A stretch of 64,000 nucleotides of DNA. It comes from Aromatoleum anaerobium (GTDB lineage Bacteria; Pseudomonadota; Gammaproteobacteria; Burkholderiales; Rhodocyclaceae). The DNA is taken from assembly GCF_012910705.2 (NCBI RefSeq), contig NZ_WTVG02000040.1, forward strand, positions 744,001 to 808,000. Direction: 5' to 3'. Made by a program: the position numbers and the translations under genes. This document shows, in pieces, positions 10,444 through 23,699 of this stretch (position 1 is the stretch's first letter; each line of letters begins with the position of its first letter). Under the pieces are notes generated by a model, which worked only from the letters and a program-made list of their open reading frames with translations, was not told the DNA's origin and made no database searches.

Positions 10444-10543
10444 CATCGCGTCTTGCGGATGTTGCTCAAGAAAACGCCGGGCCACCCCAAGTTATCTTGT
10501 CCCCCTCGGGGGGCGGAAACGGCAAAGCCGTTTCCTGGGGCGC

Positions 10544-11284
10544 TCAGAACATGTGCTGACCACCGTTGATCGAGATATTGGCACCGGTGACGAACGCCGC
10601 TTCCTCGGACGACAGGTAGGCCACCAGCCCCGCGATTTCTTCCGGCTTGCCCAGGCGCGCCACCGGAATCTGCGGCAGGATCTTGGTGTCGAGAATCTCC
10701 TGCGGGATCGCCATCACCATCTTGGTGCCGATGTAGCCGGGCGAGATCGTGTTGACGGTCACGCCGGAACGAGCCACTTCCAGTGCCAGCGCCTTCGTGA
10801 AGCCGTGCATCCCGGCCTTGGCCGCAGAGTAGTTGGTCTGGCCGAACGCACCCTTCTGGCCATTCACCGACGACACGTTGATGACCCGGCCCCACTTGCG
10901 CTCGACCATTCCGTCCATGACCTGCTTGGTCATGTTGAACACGCTGTCGAGGTTGGTCGAGATCACCGCATCCCAGTCCGCCTTGGTCATCTTGCGGAAC
11001 GTCATGTCGCGGGTGATACCGGCGTTATTTACCAGCACGTCCACCGGGCCGACCTCCTTCGTCACAATTTCGACGCAGGTCCTGGCCGAATCGAAATCCG
11101 ACACGTCGCAGGGAAAGGCGCGAAAACCGTAACCCATGTTGTTCATCGTCTGCAGCCACTCGCCGGCTTTGGCGTTACCCGGCGAATGCGTGGTCACCAC
11201 CCTGTAGCCCAGCGCCGCGAGCTTGATGCAGACCGCTTCGCCCAGGCCACCCATACCTCCCGTTACCAGTGCAACTCTCGCCAT
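10544..11284 (-). CDS. phaB: Acetoacetyl-CoA reductase PhaB, second paralogue
   Basis: Same fold and length (246 residues) as the neighbouring phaB, but clearly divergent in sequence. Motifs: TGGMGGLG near residues 8-15, NNAGITRD, NVSSVNGQKG, YSAAK, and a C-terminus ending GGQHMF. It is the gene directly after phaC, with a gap of about 105 bases, so phaC-phaB is the likely core synthetic pair. The paralogue at 9504 may differ in cofactor preference or expression. Sequence alone does not settle that. Confidence 0.92.
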   Translation of the reverse strand: MARVALVTGGMGGLGEAVCIKLAALGYRVVTTHSPGNAKAGEWLQTMNNMGYGFRAFPCDVSDFDSARTCVEIVTKEVGPVDVLVNNAGITRDMTFRKMTKADWDAVISTNLDSVFNMTKQVMDGMVERKWGRVINVSSVNGQKGAFGQTNYSAAKAGMHGFTKALALEVARSGVTVNTISPGYIGTKMVMAIPQEILDTKILPQIPVARLGKPEEIAGLVAYLSSEEAAFVTGANISINGGQHMF

Positions 11285-11389
11285 GTTCTAACTCCTCTCC
11301 CGTTTCGTCTCTCGAAGGGTCTGTAACAATGCCCGGCAGCGCCCCCCGTAACCGCTGCCGCGAGCTGATTCTTCTTGTCGGCTATCGTG

Positions 11390-13132
11390 TCAGGCCTTTT
11401 CCTTCACGTACCGGCCCGGCGCCGGTTCGATCGGCTTGTAGGTCGCATTGCCGAGGCGCCCGCGTGCCGCAACCTGCTTGCCGCCGCGCAGCTTCAGCCA
11501 CTCGATCCAGTGCAGCCACCAGCTGCCCTTGCGTTCAGCGGCACCTTCCAGCCATTCGTCGGGGTCGGCGACGGCGGAAGGATTGACCCAGAAGCTGCGG
11601 CGATTCTTCGAGGCGGGATTGATGGCTCCGGCGATATGCCCGCTCGCGCCCAACACGAAAGTCGTATCGCCTCCGAGCAGACCGCGCGACAGGTATGCGC
11701 CTTTCCACGGCACGATGTGGTCCTCGCGAGTCGCGAGCAGGTAGGCCGGCACATCGAGCTTGCCCAGATCGACCTTGACTCCGAGGACTTTGAGCTTGCC
11801 CGGCACCCGGAGGTTGTTTTCGAGGTACATGTTGCGCAGGTACCACGTCAGGAACGGTCCCGGCAGGTTCGTACTGTCCGAATTCCAGTACAGCAGGTCG
11901 AAGGGCGGCGGCGTGTTGCCCTTCAGATAGTTGCCCACGACGTACTGCCAGATCAGGTCGTTGGCACGCAGCGAAGAAAAGACGTTGGCAAGTTCCTGCC
12001 CCTTGAGCAGCCCGCCCTTGCCGATCGCCGCTTCGCGCGCGGCGACGCTCGCTTCGTCGACGAGACAGGCGAGTTCCCCGGCGTCGGCGAAATCGAGCAG
12101 CGTCGTCATCAGCGTCACGCTCTCGACCGGCTCCTCGCCGCGGCCGCGCGCGACCGCCAGGGCTGCCGACAAAATCGTGCCGCCGACGCAGAAGCCGAGC
12201 ACGTTGGGCTTTTTGACGCGGGTCACCGCGCGCACAACGTCGAGCGAGGTCAGCACGCCCTTGTCGACGTAATCGTCCCACGTGAAATGCCCACCCTCCG
12301 GCCCGACGTTCTTCCACGACACGAGGAACACCGTGAAACCCTGCTCGACGGCGAAGCGCACGAGCGAGTTTTCCGGCTGCAGATCCAGCACGTAATACTT
12401 GTTGATGCTCGGCGGAACGATCAGCAGCGGGACCTGCGCGACCTTGTCGGTGAGCGGTGCGTACTGGATCAGCTGAACGAGTTCGTTCTCGTGGATGACC
12501 GCGCCCGGCGTGACGGCCAGATTGCGGCCGACTTCGAACGCCGCCTCGTCGGTCATCGAAATGCGGCCTTTTTCGAGATCCGCGATCAGGTTCTTCAGCC
12601 CCTTCGTGATGCTTTCGCCCTTGGTCTCGAGTGCCGTCTTGATGAATTCTGGATTGGTTGCGGCGAAGTTCGACGGCGCCAGCGCATCGATATACTGCCG
12701 GGTGAGAAACTGCACTCTTGACTTGGCCCGTCCATCGGCCATCGGCACCGCGTCGGAAACCTGCTGGAGGAATTCGGAGTTCAACAGGTACGCCTGCCGG
12801 ACGTAATCGAACACCGGACTCGACGCCCATTCCGGCGACAAAAACCGACGGTCGCCGGGGGGCGGTTCCACGATCGGCGCCGCCTGCTCGCCGGGTTTGC
12901 GCTGCAGCAGCGCAGACCACAGCGCCGCATGCCGCTCCGCGAACTGATGTTGCATGCGCCCGAGCTCCTCGGCCTCCGGCAAGGGAAGACGCTGGACCGC
13001 TGCCCCGGAGCTGTCCTGCATCGCGGCGTGCTGACGCCCCACGGCGTCAAAGAAGTTCTGCATCATGGCCTGGCCGAACTGCAGCATTCCCTGCACTGCT
13101 GCGTTCGCCTGCTTGTCTTCCGAATCAGACAT
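11390..13132 (-). CDS. phaC: Class I poly(3-hydroxyalkanoate) synthase PhaC
   Basis: Polymerises hydroxyacyl-CoA into cytoplasmic polyester granules. The ATG at 13132 (MSDSEDKQANAAV) gives 580 residues, the class I size. The alpha/beta-hydrolase core has the lipase-like box GFCVGG with the nucleophilic Cys near residue 314, the preceding FLVSWKNVGPEGGHFTWDDY region, and the catalytic Asp and His segments (REDHIVPW, GASGHIAGAINP). The variable N-terminal 90 residues contain the FFDAVGRQHAAMQ helix typical of betaproteobacterial PhaC. It heads the phaC-phaB unit. Confidence 0.96.
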   Translation of the reverse strand: MSDSEDKQANAAVQGMLQFGQAMMQNFFDAVGRQHAAMQDSSGAAVQRLPLPEAEELGRMQHQFAERHAALWSALLQRKPGEQAAPIVEPPPGDRRFLSPEWASSPVFDYVRQAYLLNSEFLQQVSDAVPMADGRAKSRVQFLTRQYIDALAPSNFAATNPEFIKTALETKGESITKGLKNLIADLEKGRISMTDEAAFEVGRNLAVTPGAVIHENELVQLIQYAPLTDKVAQVPLLIVPPSINKYYVLDLQPENSLVRFAVEQGFTVFLVSWKNVGPEGGHFTWDDYVDKGVLTSLDVVRAVTRVKKPNVLGFCVGGTILSAALAVARGRGEEPVESVTLMTTLLDFADAGELACLVDEASVAAREAAIGKGGLLKGQELANVFSSLRANDLIWQYVVGNYLKGNTPPPFDLLYWNSDSTNLPGPFLTWYLRNMYLENNLRVPGKLKVLGVKVDLGKLDVPAYLLATREDHIVPWKGAYLSRGLLGGDTTFVLGASGHIAGAINPASKNRRSFWVNPSAVADPDEWLEGAAERKGSWWLHWIEWLKLRGGKQVAARGRLGNATYKPIEPAPGRYVKEKA

Positions 13133-13260
13133 CCGCCCCTCCTGAGGCATGGGTTCGGGCCGCTTCCGGGCATATCCCGTCGACCCTGGTGGTGTGCCGT
13201 CCTTCCCCGCTGCTTGCCGGGCATACGGCCGCGGGCACAAGCCGGGTAGAATCGGCAATC

Positions 13261-13485
13261 ATGTACATTGTCGCCATCGCGTGGTCATACGTGGTTCTGC
13301 TCGCTGCAATTTCCGACACCACGGTGATTGGCGGCGTGCTCACTTTCATATTCTGGGGGGTGGGACCGCTAGCCCTTTTCCTCTGGCTGTTCGGAACCCC
13401 GGCACGACGTCGGAGCGCACGCAAGAGCGGCGGCGACGAAGAGACAGGTGCCAACGATAGAGCCGATTCCACCCTCGATCAATAG
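13261..13485 (+). CDS. Small hypothetical membrane protein
   Basis: A 74-residue protein starting MYIVAIAWSYVVLLAAI. It has two predicted membrane segments (about residues 2-18 and 22-45, the second containing GGVLTFIFWGVGPLALFLWL) and a charged C-terminal tail rich in Arg, Asp and Glu. It is transcribed divergently from phaC. Similar two-helix proteins occur in many betaproteobacteria, but I know of no assigned function. Confidence 0.72.
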   Translation: MYIVAIAWSYVVLLAAISDTTVIGGVLTFIFWGVGPLALFLWLFGTPARRRSARKSGGDEETGANDRADSTLDQ

Positions 13486-13504
13486 TACCGATCATGCGGC
13501 CGGC

Positions 13505-14245
13505 CTAAGGCGCCAACCATACCATTGACACGAAGCGCCCCGTGATACCCTCCCTCCGGTAGGAAAAAAAACGTTCCCGACTGGCATGAGTGCAGAGGCC
13601 GCCGCCGTACGCGCGCGCGACGCCGAGCCGGGCCAGCCGCAGGCGCGCGAGCAGGAACAGATCGGCCATCCACTTGCCGGCCCCGGCGGCGGGCCGAAAG
13701 GCGATCGCGGCGGCTCGATCGGCCGCGACGAATGCCTCGCGAACCTCGTCGCCAACCTCGAAAGCAGCTGGCCCGATTGCCGGACCCAGCCATGCCATCA
13801 CGGTCGCAGCGGGTACGCCCATGCGTGCCAGCGTCGCATCCAGCACCCCTGCGGCAAGACCGCGCCAGCCCGCATGGGCCGCCGCGACAACGCTGCCTTC
13901 GTCATTGCAGAAGAGCACCGGGAGACAGTCGGCCGTCATCACGGCGCATACCGCGCCGGGCCGCCTGGCGACCGACGCATCGGCGCAGGCCGGGGCGCCG
14001 CTGCGGTCGGCGTCGGCGTCGGCGACCGCCACGCCATGTACCTGCTCGAGCCACGCCGGCTCGCCGGGCAGGCACCGCCGAAGCAGGGCCCGATTATGTT
14101 GCACGTCGGCGACCGAATCGCCGACGTGCAGGCCGAGATTCATGCTCGCGTACGGCCCCGTACTGACCCCGCCGTTGCGCGTCGTCACAAGCCCGCGCAC
14201 GCGCGGCGGGGCCGGCCAGTCCGGCTCGATCCAGTCCTGCGTCAC
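13505..14245 (-). CDS. pgeF: PgeF/YfiH (LACC1-like) purine nucleoside phosphorylase or peptidoglycan editing factor
   Basis: A multicopper-polyphenol-oxidase-fold protein of 246 residues. Family signatures are TTRNGGVSTGPYASMNLGLHVGD near the start, VHG with the first zinc-binding His, ADCLPVLFCN, AAHAGWRGLAAGV, and GPAIGPAAFEVG. The family acts on purine nucleosides and in E. coli prevents misincorporation into peptidoglycan. The GTG start overlaps the rluD stop by four bases. An rluD-pgeF pair downstream of divergent bamD is standard in proteobacteria. Confidence 0.92.
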   Translation of the reverse strand: MTQDWIEPDWPAPPRVRGLVTTRNGGVSTGPYASMNLGLHVGDSVADVQHNRALLRRCLPGEPAWLEQVHGVAVADADADRSGAPACADASVARRPGAVCAVMTADCLPVLFCNDEGSVVAAAHAGWRGLAAGVLDATLARMGVPAATVMAWLGPAIGPAAFEVGDEVREAFVAADRAAAIAFRPAAGAGKWMADLFLLARLRLARLGVARAYGGGLCTHASRERFFSYRREGITGRFVSMVWLAP

Positions 14246-15204
14246 GACGCGGATTCCTCGCGCAGGCTCGCCAGCAGCGCTTCGAAATCCTCAGGGAGCG
14301 GGGATTCCCAGGTCATCTCGGCGCCACTCGCCGGATGCAGCAGGCCGAGCCGGAAAGCATGCAACGCCTGCCGCGCGAACGCGTCCAGCACCGAGCTGCC
14401 GCTGCGGCGCAATCCATAGGTCGCGTCGCCGACCAGCGGATGACCGATATGCGCCATGTGGACGCGGATCTGATGCGTGCGGCCGGTTTCGAGCTGGCAC
14501 TCGACGAGCGTCGCGCGTGCAAAGCGCTCCCGAGGGCGATAGCGGGTCACCGCGGCTCGCCCCGACTGCACGACCGCCATGCGCGTACGCTGGGTCGGAT
14601 GGCGGCCGATCGGCGCATCGACGATTCCCGGTCCGGCGACGGCGCGGTGCACCAGCGCGAGGTAGTGGCGCCTGACGGTGCGCGCCTGCAACTGGCGCAC
14701 GAGGCCGGTCTGGCTTTCCAGCGTCTTCGCGACGACCAGCAGGCCGCTGGTGTCCTTGTCGAGCCGGTGGACGATCCCGGCCCGCGGCACGGCCGCCAGT
14801 TGCGGGGCGTGATGCAGCAGCGCGTTCAGGAGCGTGCCGCTCCAGTTTCCGCTGCCGGGATGGACCACCAGCCCGACCGGTTTGTCGATGACCAGGATTT
14901 CCTCGTCTTCGTGCACCACCGCGAGCGGAATGTCTTCGGGCGCTTCTGCAACGGCTTCGGGTGACGGGGCTGCATCGACCTCGAGCGACTCCCCGCCCCA
15001 GACCTTGAACTTGGCATCGGGCTGGTCGCCGTCGAGGCTCACCCGGCCGGACTTCAGCCATCCCTGCAGGCGGCTGCGCGAGTGGGACGGAAACAGCCGC
15101 GCCAGCGCCTGGTCGAGCCGCAGCCCGGCACAGTCGGCCGGAATCGTCAATCGGTGATGCAAAGGCGCCGCATCCTGTGGGCTATAATCGTCCGGTTCAT
15201 TCAC
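14242..15204 (-). CDS. rluD: 23S rRNA pseudouridine synthase RluD
   Basis: Makes pseudouridines 1911, 1915 and 1917 of 23S rRNA. An S4 RNA-binding domain (LRLDQALARLFPSHSRSRLQGWLKSG) precedes the catalytic domain with HRLDKDTSGLLVVAKT, which contains the active-site Asp. LIKR-type ending motifs include ETGRTHQIRVHMAHIGHPLVGD. The start is ambiguous: GTG at 15204 (about 320 residues) avoids overlap with the divergent bamD gene, while a GTG at 15231 would overlap it. Neither has a strong ribosome-binding site. Confidence 0.92.
   Translation of the reverse strand: MNEPDDYSPQDAAPLHHRLTIPADCAGLRLDQALARLFPSHSRSRLQGWLKSGRVSLDGDQPDAKFKVWGGESLEVDAAPSPEAVAEAPEDIPLAVVHEDEEILVIDKPVGLVVHPGSGNWSGTLLNALLHHAPQLAAVPRAGIVHRLDKDTSGLLVVAKTLESQTGLVRQLQARTVRRHYLALVHRAVAGPGIVDAPIGRHPTQRTRMAVVQSGRAAVTRYRPRERFARATLVECQLETGRTHQIRVHMAHIGHPLVGDATYGLRRSGSSVLDAFARQALHAFRLGLLHPASGAEMTWESPLPEDFEALLASLREESAS
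15183..15188 (+). promoter_or_regulatory. -10 element for bamD
   Basis: A perfect TATAAT lies about 30 bases before the bamD ATG. No clear -35 box is visible at the matching distance. Confidence 0.45.
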
Positions 15205-15217
15205 GCGAGTCTTTTTG

Positions 15218-16015
15218 ATGGCCAGGGTCACCCTTCGAAGTTTAGCGGTTATCGCCGCCCTGCTGCTTGGTGGTTGCGGTTCGATGCCCGAACAGATCGA
15301 CGAGACGGCAGGCTGGAACGCGCAGCGTCTCTACTCCGAAGCCAAGACCTTCATGAACGAAGGGGCATACGAGCAGGCGATCAAGCTCTTCGAAAAGCTC
15401 GAAGCGCGCTATCCGTACGGTCGCTATGCGCAGCAGGCCCAGATCGAGGTTGCATACGCCCAGTACAAGTCAGGCGAGCCGGCGCTGGCGATCGCCGCCG
15501 CAGACCGCTTCATCAAGCTTCATCCGAATCACCCGAATGCCGATTACGCCTACTATCTGAAAGGCCTCGCGACGTTCAACGAAGACCTCGGGCTGCTCGC
15601 CGGATTCTCCAACCAGGATCTTTCCGAGCGCGACCCGAAGGGCGCGCAGGAGTCGTTCGACACGTTCGGCCAGCTCGTCAAGCGTTTCCCCGAAAGCCGC
15701 TACGCCGAAGACGCGGGCCAGCGGATGCAATACCTCGTCAATGCCCTCGCCGCGCATGAAGTGCACGTCGCGCGCTACTACTATCGCCGTGGCGCCTACG
15801 TCGCGGCGATCAACCGCGCCAAGACGGCGATCGAGACTTACCCGCAGGCCCCGGCCGCCGAAGAGGCGCTGTTCGTTCTGGTGAAAAGCTACGACACGCT
15901 CGGCATGACCGAGCTGCGCGACGACGCCGACCGCGTGATGCGCAAGAATTTCCCGAACAGCGTCTATTTCGCCGGCGGGCCGAAGGACAACCGGCCCTGG
16001 TGGCAGCTCTGGTAA
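15218..16015 (+). CDS. bamD: Outer-membrane assembly lipoprotein BamD
   Basis: An essential lipoprotein partner of BamA in beta-barrel insertion. The N-terminus MARVTLRSLAVIAALLLGGC is a lipoprotein signal with the lipobox LGGC and Cys20. TPR-like repeats follow (RLYSEAKTFMNEGAYEQAIK, FEKLEARYPYGRYAQQAQI, ADRFIKLHPNHPNADYAYYL). The 265-residue length is typical. A TTG one codon earlier is a less likely start. The hairpin after the stop may end transcription. Confidence 0.95.
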   Translation: MARVTLRSLAVIAALLLGGCGSMPEQIDETAGWNAQRLYSEAKTFMNEGAYEQAIKLFEKLEARYPYGRYAQQAQIEVAYAQYKSGEPALAIAAADRFIKLHPNHPNADYAYYLKGLATFNEDLGLLAGFSNQDLSERDPKGAQESFDTFGQLVKRFPESRYAEDAGQRMQYLVNALAAHEVHVARYYYRRGAYVAAINRAKTAIETYPQAPAAEEALFVLVKSYDTLGMTELRDDADRVMRKNFPNSVYFAGGPKDNRPWWQLW

Positions 16016-16019
16016 GCGC

Positions 16020-16053
16020 CGCGGCAGGGCGGAACAAGTTTCCACCCTGCCGC
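16020..16053. terminator. Hairpin between convergent bamD and the mannose gene
   Basis: GCGGCAGGG and CCCTGCCGC arms form a symmetric stem, but there is no long T run on either side. It is a candidate bidirectional terminator. Confidence 0.5.
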
Positions 16054-16070
16054 AAAGGAACATCCCCTCG

Positions 16071-17516
16071 TCAGCTCCGGCCGTACGTATCCTCGAAGCG
16101 CACGATGTCGTCTTCGCCGAGGTAACTTCCCGACTGCACCTCGATCATCTCCAGCAGCATCTTCCCCGGGTTTTCGAGGCGATGCGTGACGCCCAGCGGG
16201 ATGTAGGTCGACTGGTTCTCGGACAGCAGGAAAGTCTCGTCGCCGCGCGTGACTCTCGCGGTGCCGCGCACGACGATCCAGTGTTCGGCCCGGTGATGGT
16301 GCATCTGCAGGCTCAGCGAGGCGCCCGGCTTGACCTCGATGTGCTTGACCTGGAAACGGCCGCCGGTGTCGATCGAATCGTAGCAGCCCCACGGCCGGTG
16401 TATCTTGCGGTGCGCCAGCGCCTGCGGGCGGCTGTCGGACTTGAGCCGCGCGACGATCTTCTTGACATCCTGCGTCTGGTCCTTGCGCGCGACCATCACC
16501 GCGTCGGGCGTTTCGACGATCACCAGTCCCTCGACCCCGAGGCAGACGACCATCCGGCTCGTCGCATGGACGAGGCTCCCCGTCGTGCCCTCGAACATCA
16601 CGTCGCCGCGACCGGAATTGCCGTCGTCGTCCTTGTCGGCAAGCGTCCACAGCGCGTCCCAGGCGCCGACATCCGACCAGCCGACGGACATCGGCACGAC
16701 CTGGGCCGCGATGCCGAGTTCCGGCGTCGCGGCGAGCTTCTCCATCACCGCGTAGTCGATCGAATCCGACGGGCAGGCCTGGAACGCCTCGCGACCGACC
16801 CTGACGAAGTCGGCGTCACGGCCGGCCGACTCGAGCGCCGATTCGCACGCTGCCAGCATTTCCGGATTGAAATGCCCGAGCGCCTTCAGCCACACGCCGG
16901 CCTTGACCATGAACAGGCCGCTGTTCCACAGGTACGCGCCGCTCGCGACATACTCGGCCGCAGTCTCGGCGTCGGGTTTCTCGACGAAGGACGCGACCGC
17001 GTGAATGCCGGGGCTCGCCTCGTCGCCGACGCGGATGTAGCCGTAACCCGTTTCGGCGCGCTCCGGCACGATGCCGAACGTCACCATCGCGCCGGCCAGC
17101 GCGGCTTCGATACCAAGGTCGACCGCCCGGTGGAAAGCCTCGCGGTCGCGGATGACGTGATCGGCCGGCATCACGAGCAGCACCCCGTCGTCGCTGTCGC
17201 GCCGCACCGTCAGCGCGGCAAGCGTCAGTGCCGGCGCGGTGTTGCGTCCGACCGGTTCGAGCAGGATGTGGTTCGTCGGGCAGCCGGCCGCGCGCATCTG
17301 CTCGGCCGTGATGAAGCGGTATTCCTCGTTGCACACGACGAGCGGCTGCTCGGAAACCTGCAGGCGCCCGGAAAAACCGGCGAGGCGAAGCGCGGTCTGC
17401 TGCAGCATCGTTTCGTCGCCGATCAGCGCCAGCAGCTGTTTCGGATATTGCTCGCGGGATAACGGCCACAGACGCGTGCCGGAGCCGCCGGACAGGATAA
17501 CGGGGTGAAGTTTCAT
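16071..17516 (-). CDS. Mannose-1-phosphate guanylyltransferase / mannose-6-phosphate isomerase
   Basis: A bifunctional type II enzyme that supplies GDP-mannose for surface polysaccharide. At 481 residues it fits the ManC/AlgA/XanB family. The nucleotidyltransferase domain opens MKLHPVILSGGSGTRLWPLS with PKQLLAL, and FVEKPD is the usual sugar-binding motif. The C-terminal cupin isomerase domain has RPWGCYDSIDTGGRFQVKHI, KPGASLSLQMHHHRAEHWIV with metal-binding His, and THRLENPGK. It is a single gene here, with no adjacent polysaccharide cluster. Confidence 0.94.
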   Translation of the reverse strand: MKLHPVILSGGSGTRLWPLSREQYPKQLLALIGDETMLQQTALRLAGFSGRLQVSEQPLVVCNEEYRFITAEQMRAAGCPTNHILLEPVGRNTAPALTLAALTVRRDSDDGVLLVMPADHVIRDREAFHRAVDLGIEAALAGAMVTFGIVPERAETGYGYIRVGDEASPGIHAVASFVEKPDAETAAEYVASGAYLWNSGLFMVKAGVWLKALGHFNPEMLAACESALESAGRDADFVRVGREAFQACPSDSIDYAVMEKLAATPELGIAAQVVPMSVGWSDVGAWDALWTLADKDDDGNSGRGDVMFEGTTGSLVHATSRMVVCLGVEGLVIVETPDAVMVARKDQTQDVKKIVARLKSDSRPQALAHRKIHRPWGCYDSIDTGGRFQVKHIEVKPGASLSLQMHHHRAEHWIVVRGTARVTRGDETFLLSENQSTYIPLGVTHRLENPGKMLLEMIEVQSGSYLGEDDIVRFEDTYGRS

Positions 17517-17733
17517 TGCTGGATCCGTCGAGATTCGGTAGGGACCGGCGTTCGCGCACGCCGGAGTCGGGCGCAGGCGCCGCCCGGCACGCGCGAGGAT
17601 ACGATAAAAACCCGTTTGCCATTTCGACCGACTGCAAGAGAGTGTGATCGCGGGCACTGAAACCTGCCCGTTCACTGCGCTGCCCGACTTCCCCCTACAG
17701 CTCCGGCCCCGGCGGGCGGCAGGGGGAACGCCC

Positions 17734-19776
<2,043 letters not shown>

Positions 19777-20002
19777 CAAGTCTCCTCCTCGGGCGCGCTT
19801 CGCGGCAGGCCGAGGCAAGCACGGCCAGGGGGTGAAGTCTTGTGGATTCTGCCCGCGAAGGCGCATCGAATGTGTTTTGGATGGTCAGCTCTGCGGCTGA
19901 TCGAAAGCTGCGACATCAGCATCCGTCGCAGCCTTAGCAGAATAGCAAAATGGATGCCATGAGACACATCAAAGGAAACATCTCTTCACACTCTGATGGC
20001 GA

Positions 20003-20100
20003 GGACCCTCCGTCGCGGAGGGTCCGGGCGGCAAAACCGTCGACCGTCCGGAATCCGGACGGTCGACGTCGGACGGCGTCCGGAAATCGAACGGACGCCG
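20003..20100. repeat. Three consecutive perfect palindromes in the 413-base gap before the AcoR-type gene
   Basis: Hairpins at 20003-20025 (arms ggaccctccg), 20040-20066 (arms tcgaccgtccgg, three-base centre) and 20074-20100 (arms cggcgtccg) follow the CoA-transferase stop codon. None has a T tail on the minus strand. They could end the acetone transcript with Rho, protect its 3' end, or bind the regulator encoded at 17734. The rest of 19777-20189 shows no gene. Confidence 0.7.
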
Positions 20101-20189
20101 GTCCGGGCAGCTGCCCGGGGACCTTCGACTTCGGCCGGCGATGAGCGCCCGATGCCACCCCCGCGGAGCGCTGCGGCGAACTCGTCCGC

Positions 20190-20843
20190 TCAACCGGTCA
20201 CCATCTCCTCGACGTCGACCGGCGCGCCGGTTCGCGCAATGACGTCCTCGATGCTGACTCCCGGCGCGGTTTCCCGCAACCGCAGCCCGCGCGGCGTGAC
20301 GTCGAGCACGCACAGGTCGGTGATGATGCGGTTCACGACCCCTGCCCCCGTCAGCGGCAGCTCGCAGCGGCGCAGGATCTTCGGCTCGCCGCCCTTGCTG
20401 CAGTGCTCCATCATCACCACCACGCGGCGCACCCCGGCCACCAGGTCCATCGCCCCGCCCATCCCTTTCACCAGCTTGCCCGGGATCATCCAGTTGGCAA
20501 GATCACCGTGCTCGCTGACCTGCATCGCGCCGAGGATCGCCAGATCGATGTGGCCGCCGCGGATCATCGCGAAGGAGTCGGCGCTGCTGAAGATGCTGCT
20601 GCCGGCGAGCGTCGTGACGGTCTGCTTTCCGGCGTTGATGAGATCGGCGTCAACCTCGGCATCGGTCGGAAACGGCCCGATGCCGAGCAGGCCGTTTTCC
20701 GACTGCAGCCACACGTCCACGCCGGGGGGGATATGGTTCGCGACCAGCGTCGGCATGCCGATGCCGAGGTTCACGTAGTAACCGTCGCGCAGCTCCTGCG
20801 CCGCGCGGCGGGCCATCTCGTTGCGTGTCCAGGCCATGTTCAT
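20190..20843 (-). CDS. 3-oxoacid CoA-transferase subunit B
   Basis: The second subunit of a succinyl-CoA (or acetyl-CoA):3-oxoacid CoA-transferase, which moves CoA to acetoacetate. The active-site glutamate is in [13 protein letters not shown] near residue 47. [13 protein letters not shown] and [14 protein letters not shown] are further family motifs. The length is 217 residues. The start overlaps the stop of subunit A (ATGA), giving translational coupling. In this operon the enzyme would activate the acetoacetate made by acetone carboxylase. Confidence 0.93.
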   Translation of the reverse strand: MNMAWTRNEMARRAAQELRDGYYVNLGIGMPTLVANHIPPGVDVWLQSENGLLGIGPFPTDAEVDADLINAGKQTVTTLAGSSIFSSADSFAMIRGGHIDLAILGAMQVSEHGDLANWMIPGKLVKGMGGAMDLVAGVRRVVVMMEHCSKGGEPKILRRCELPLTGAGVVNRIITDLCVLDVTPRGLRLRETAPGVSIEDVIARTGAPVDVEEMVTG

Positions 20844-21538
20844 TCCTGCCTTGTCGTGCGTTGTTCGATGTGTTTCGTCGGGCGCGGATTGACGACGATG
20901 CGCTGGACGAAAACGCCGGGGGTGTGGATGTGGTCGGGATCGAGCGTGCCGGTGTCGACCAGTTCCTCGACTTCCGCAACGGTGATGCGCCCGGCAGTGG
21001 CGACCACCGGATTGAAGTTGCGCGCGGTCTTGCGATAGACGAGGTTGCCCGCCCGGTCGGCCTTCCACGCCTTGACGAGCGCGACGTCGGCCGTGAGCGA
21101 ACGCTCGAGCAGGTAGCGCTTACCATCGATGTCGCGCTCCTCCTTGCCTTCCGCGACGAGGGTGCCGACGCCGGTTCGGGTGTAGAACGCGGGAATGCCG
21201 GCTCCCCCCGCGCGCAGCTTCTCGGCGAGCGTGCCCTGCGGCGTGAGCTCGACTTCGAGTTCGCCGGCGAGCAGCTGGCGCTCGAATTCGGCGTTCTCGC
21301 CGACGTAGGACGCGACCATCTTGCGAATCTGCCGCGTCTCGAGCAGCAGGCCGAGGCCGATGCCGTCGACGCCTGCGTTGTTGCTGATCACGGTCAGGTC
21401 CTTGACCTTTGCGTCGCGCAGGCCGTGGATCAGCTGCTCGGGGATGCCGCACAGGCCGAAGCCTCCGACCGCGACGGTCTGGCCGTCCCGTACGACGTCG
21501 GCCAGCGCGGAACCGGCGTCCGAATACACTTTGCTCAT
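20840..21538 (-). CDS. 3-oxoacid CoA-transferase subunit A
   Basis: CoA-binding partner of the subunit at 20190, 232 residues. The glycine-rich loop [14 protein letters not shown] (residues about 25-38) and [15 protein letters not shown] are typical of SCOT/AtoD-type alpha subunits. [24 protein letters not shown] is the conserved central region. It lies 19 bases downstream of the acyl-CoA synthetase stop, in the same operon. Confidence 0.93.
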   Translation of the reverse strand: MSKVYSDAGSALADVVRDGQTVAVGGFGLCGIPEQLIHGLRDAKVKDLTVISNNAGVDGIGLGLLLETRQIRKMVASYVGENAEFERQLLAGELEVELTPQGTLAEKLRAGGAGIPAFYTRTGVGTLVAEGKEERDIDGKRYLLERSLTADVALVKAWKADRAGNLVYRKTARNFNPVVATAGRITVAEVEELVDTGTLDPDHIHTPGVFVQRIVVNPRPTKHIEQRTTRQE

Positions 21539-21557
21539 AAGGTTCTCCTGGTAAAAA

Positions 21558-23552
<1,995 letters not shown>

Positions 23553-23622
23553 ATCGGAGTCCTCCTCCCCTTGTCGTCGATGCCGCGCTCCGCGCCGGTT
23601 CCGCCCTGCCCGCGCTGCGGGA

Positions 23623-23660
23623 AAAAATGTCCGCCCCCGAAACGGGCCAGGGGCGGACGA
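23623..23660 (-). terminator. Terminator-like hairpin inside the acetone operon
   Basis: On the minus strand GTCCGCCCC and GGGGCGGAC arms are followed by ATTTTTTCCC, between the DUF1329 gene and the synthetase gene. It may reduce read-through into the activation genes. Confidence 0.65.
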
Positions 23661-23699
23661 GGGGGAGGACAGGGTGCCGGCAGGATGCGGTGCGGGCCG

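Noticed and set aside
12718-13485. A longer version of the small membrane protein starting inside phaC
   Set aside because: The upstream part is antisense to phaC and Pro/Arg-rich. The ATG at 13261 starts directly with the membrane segment.
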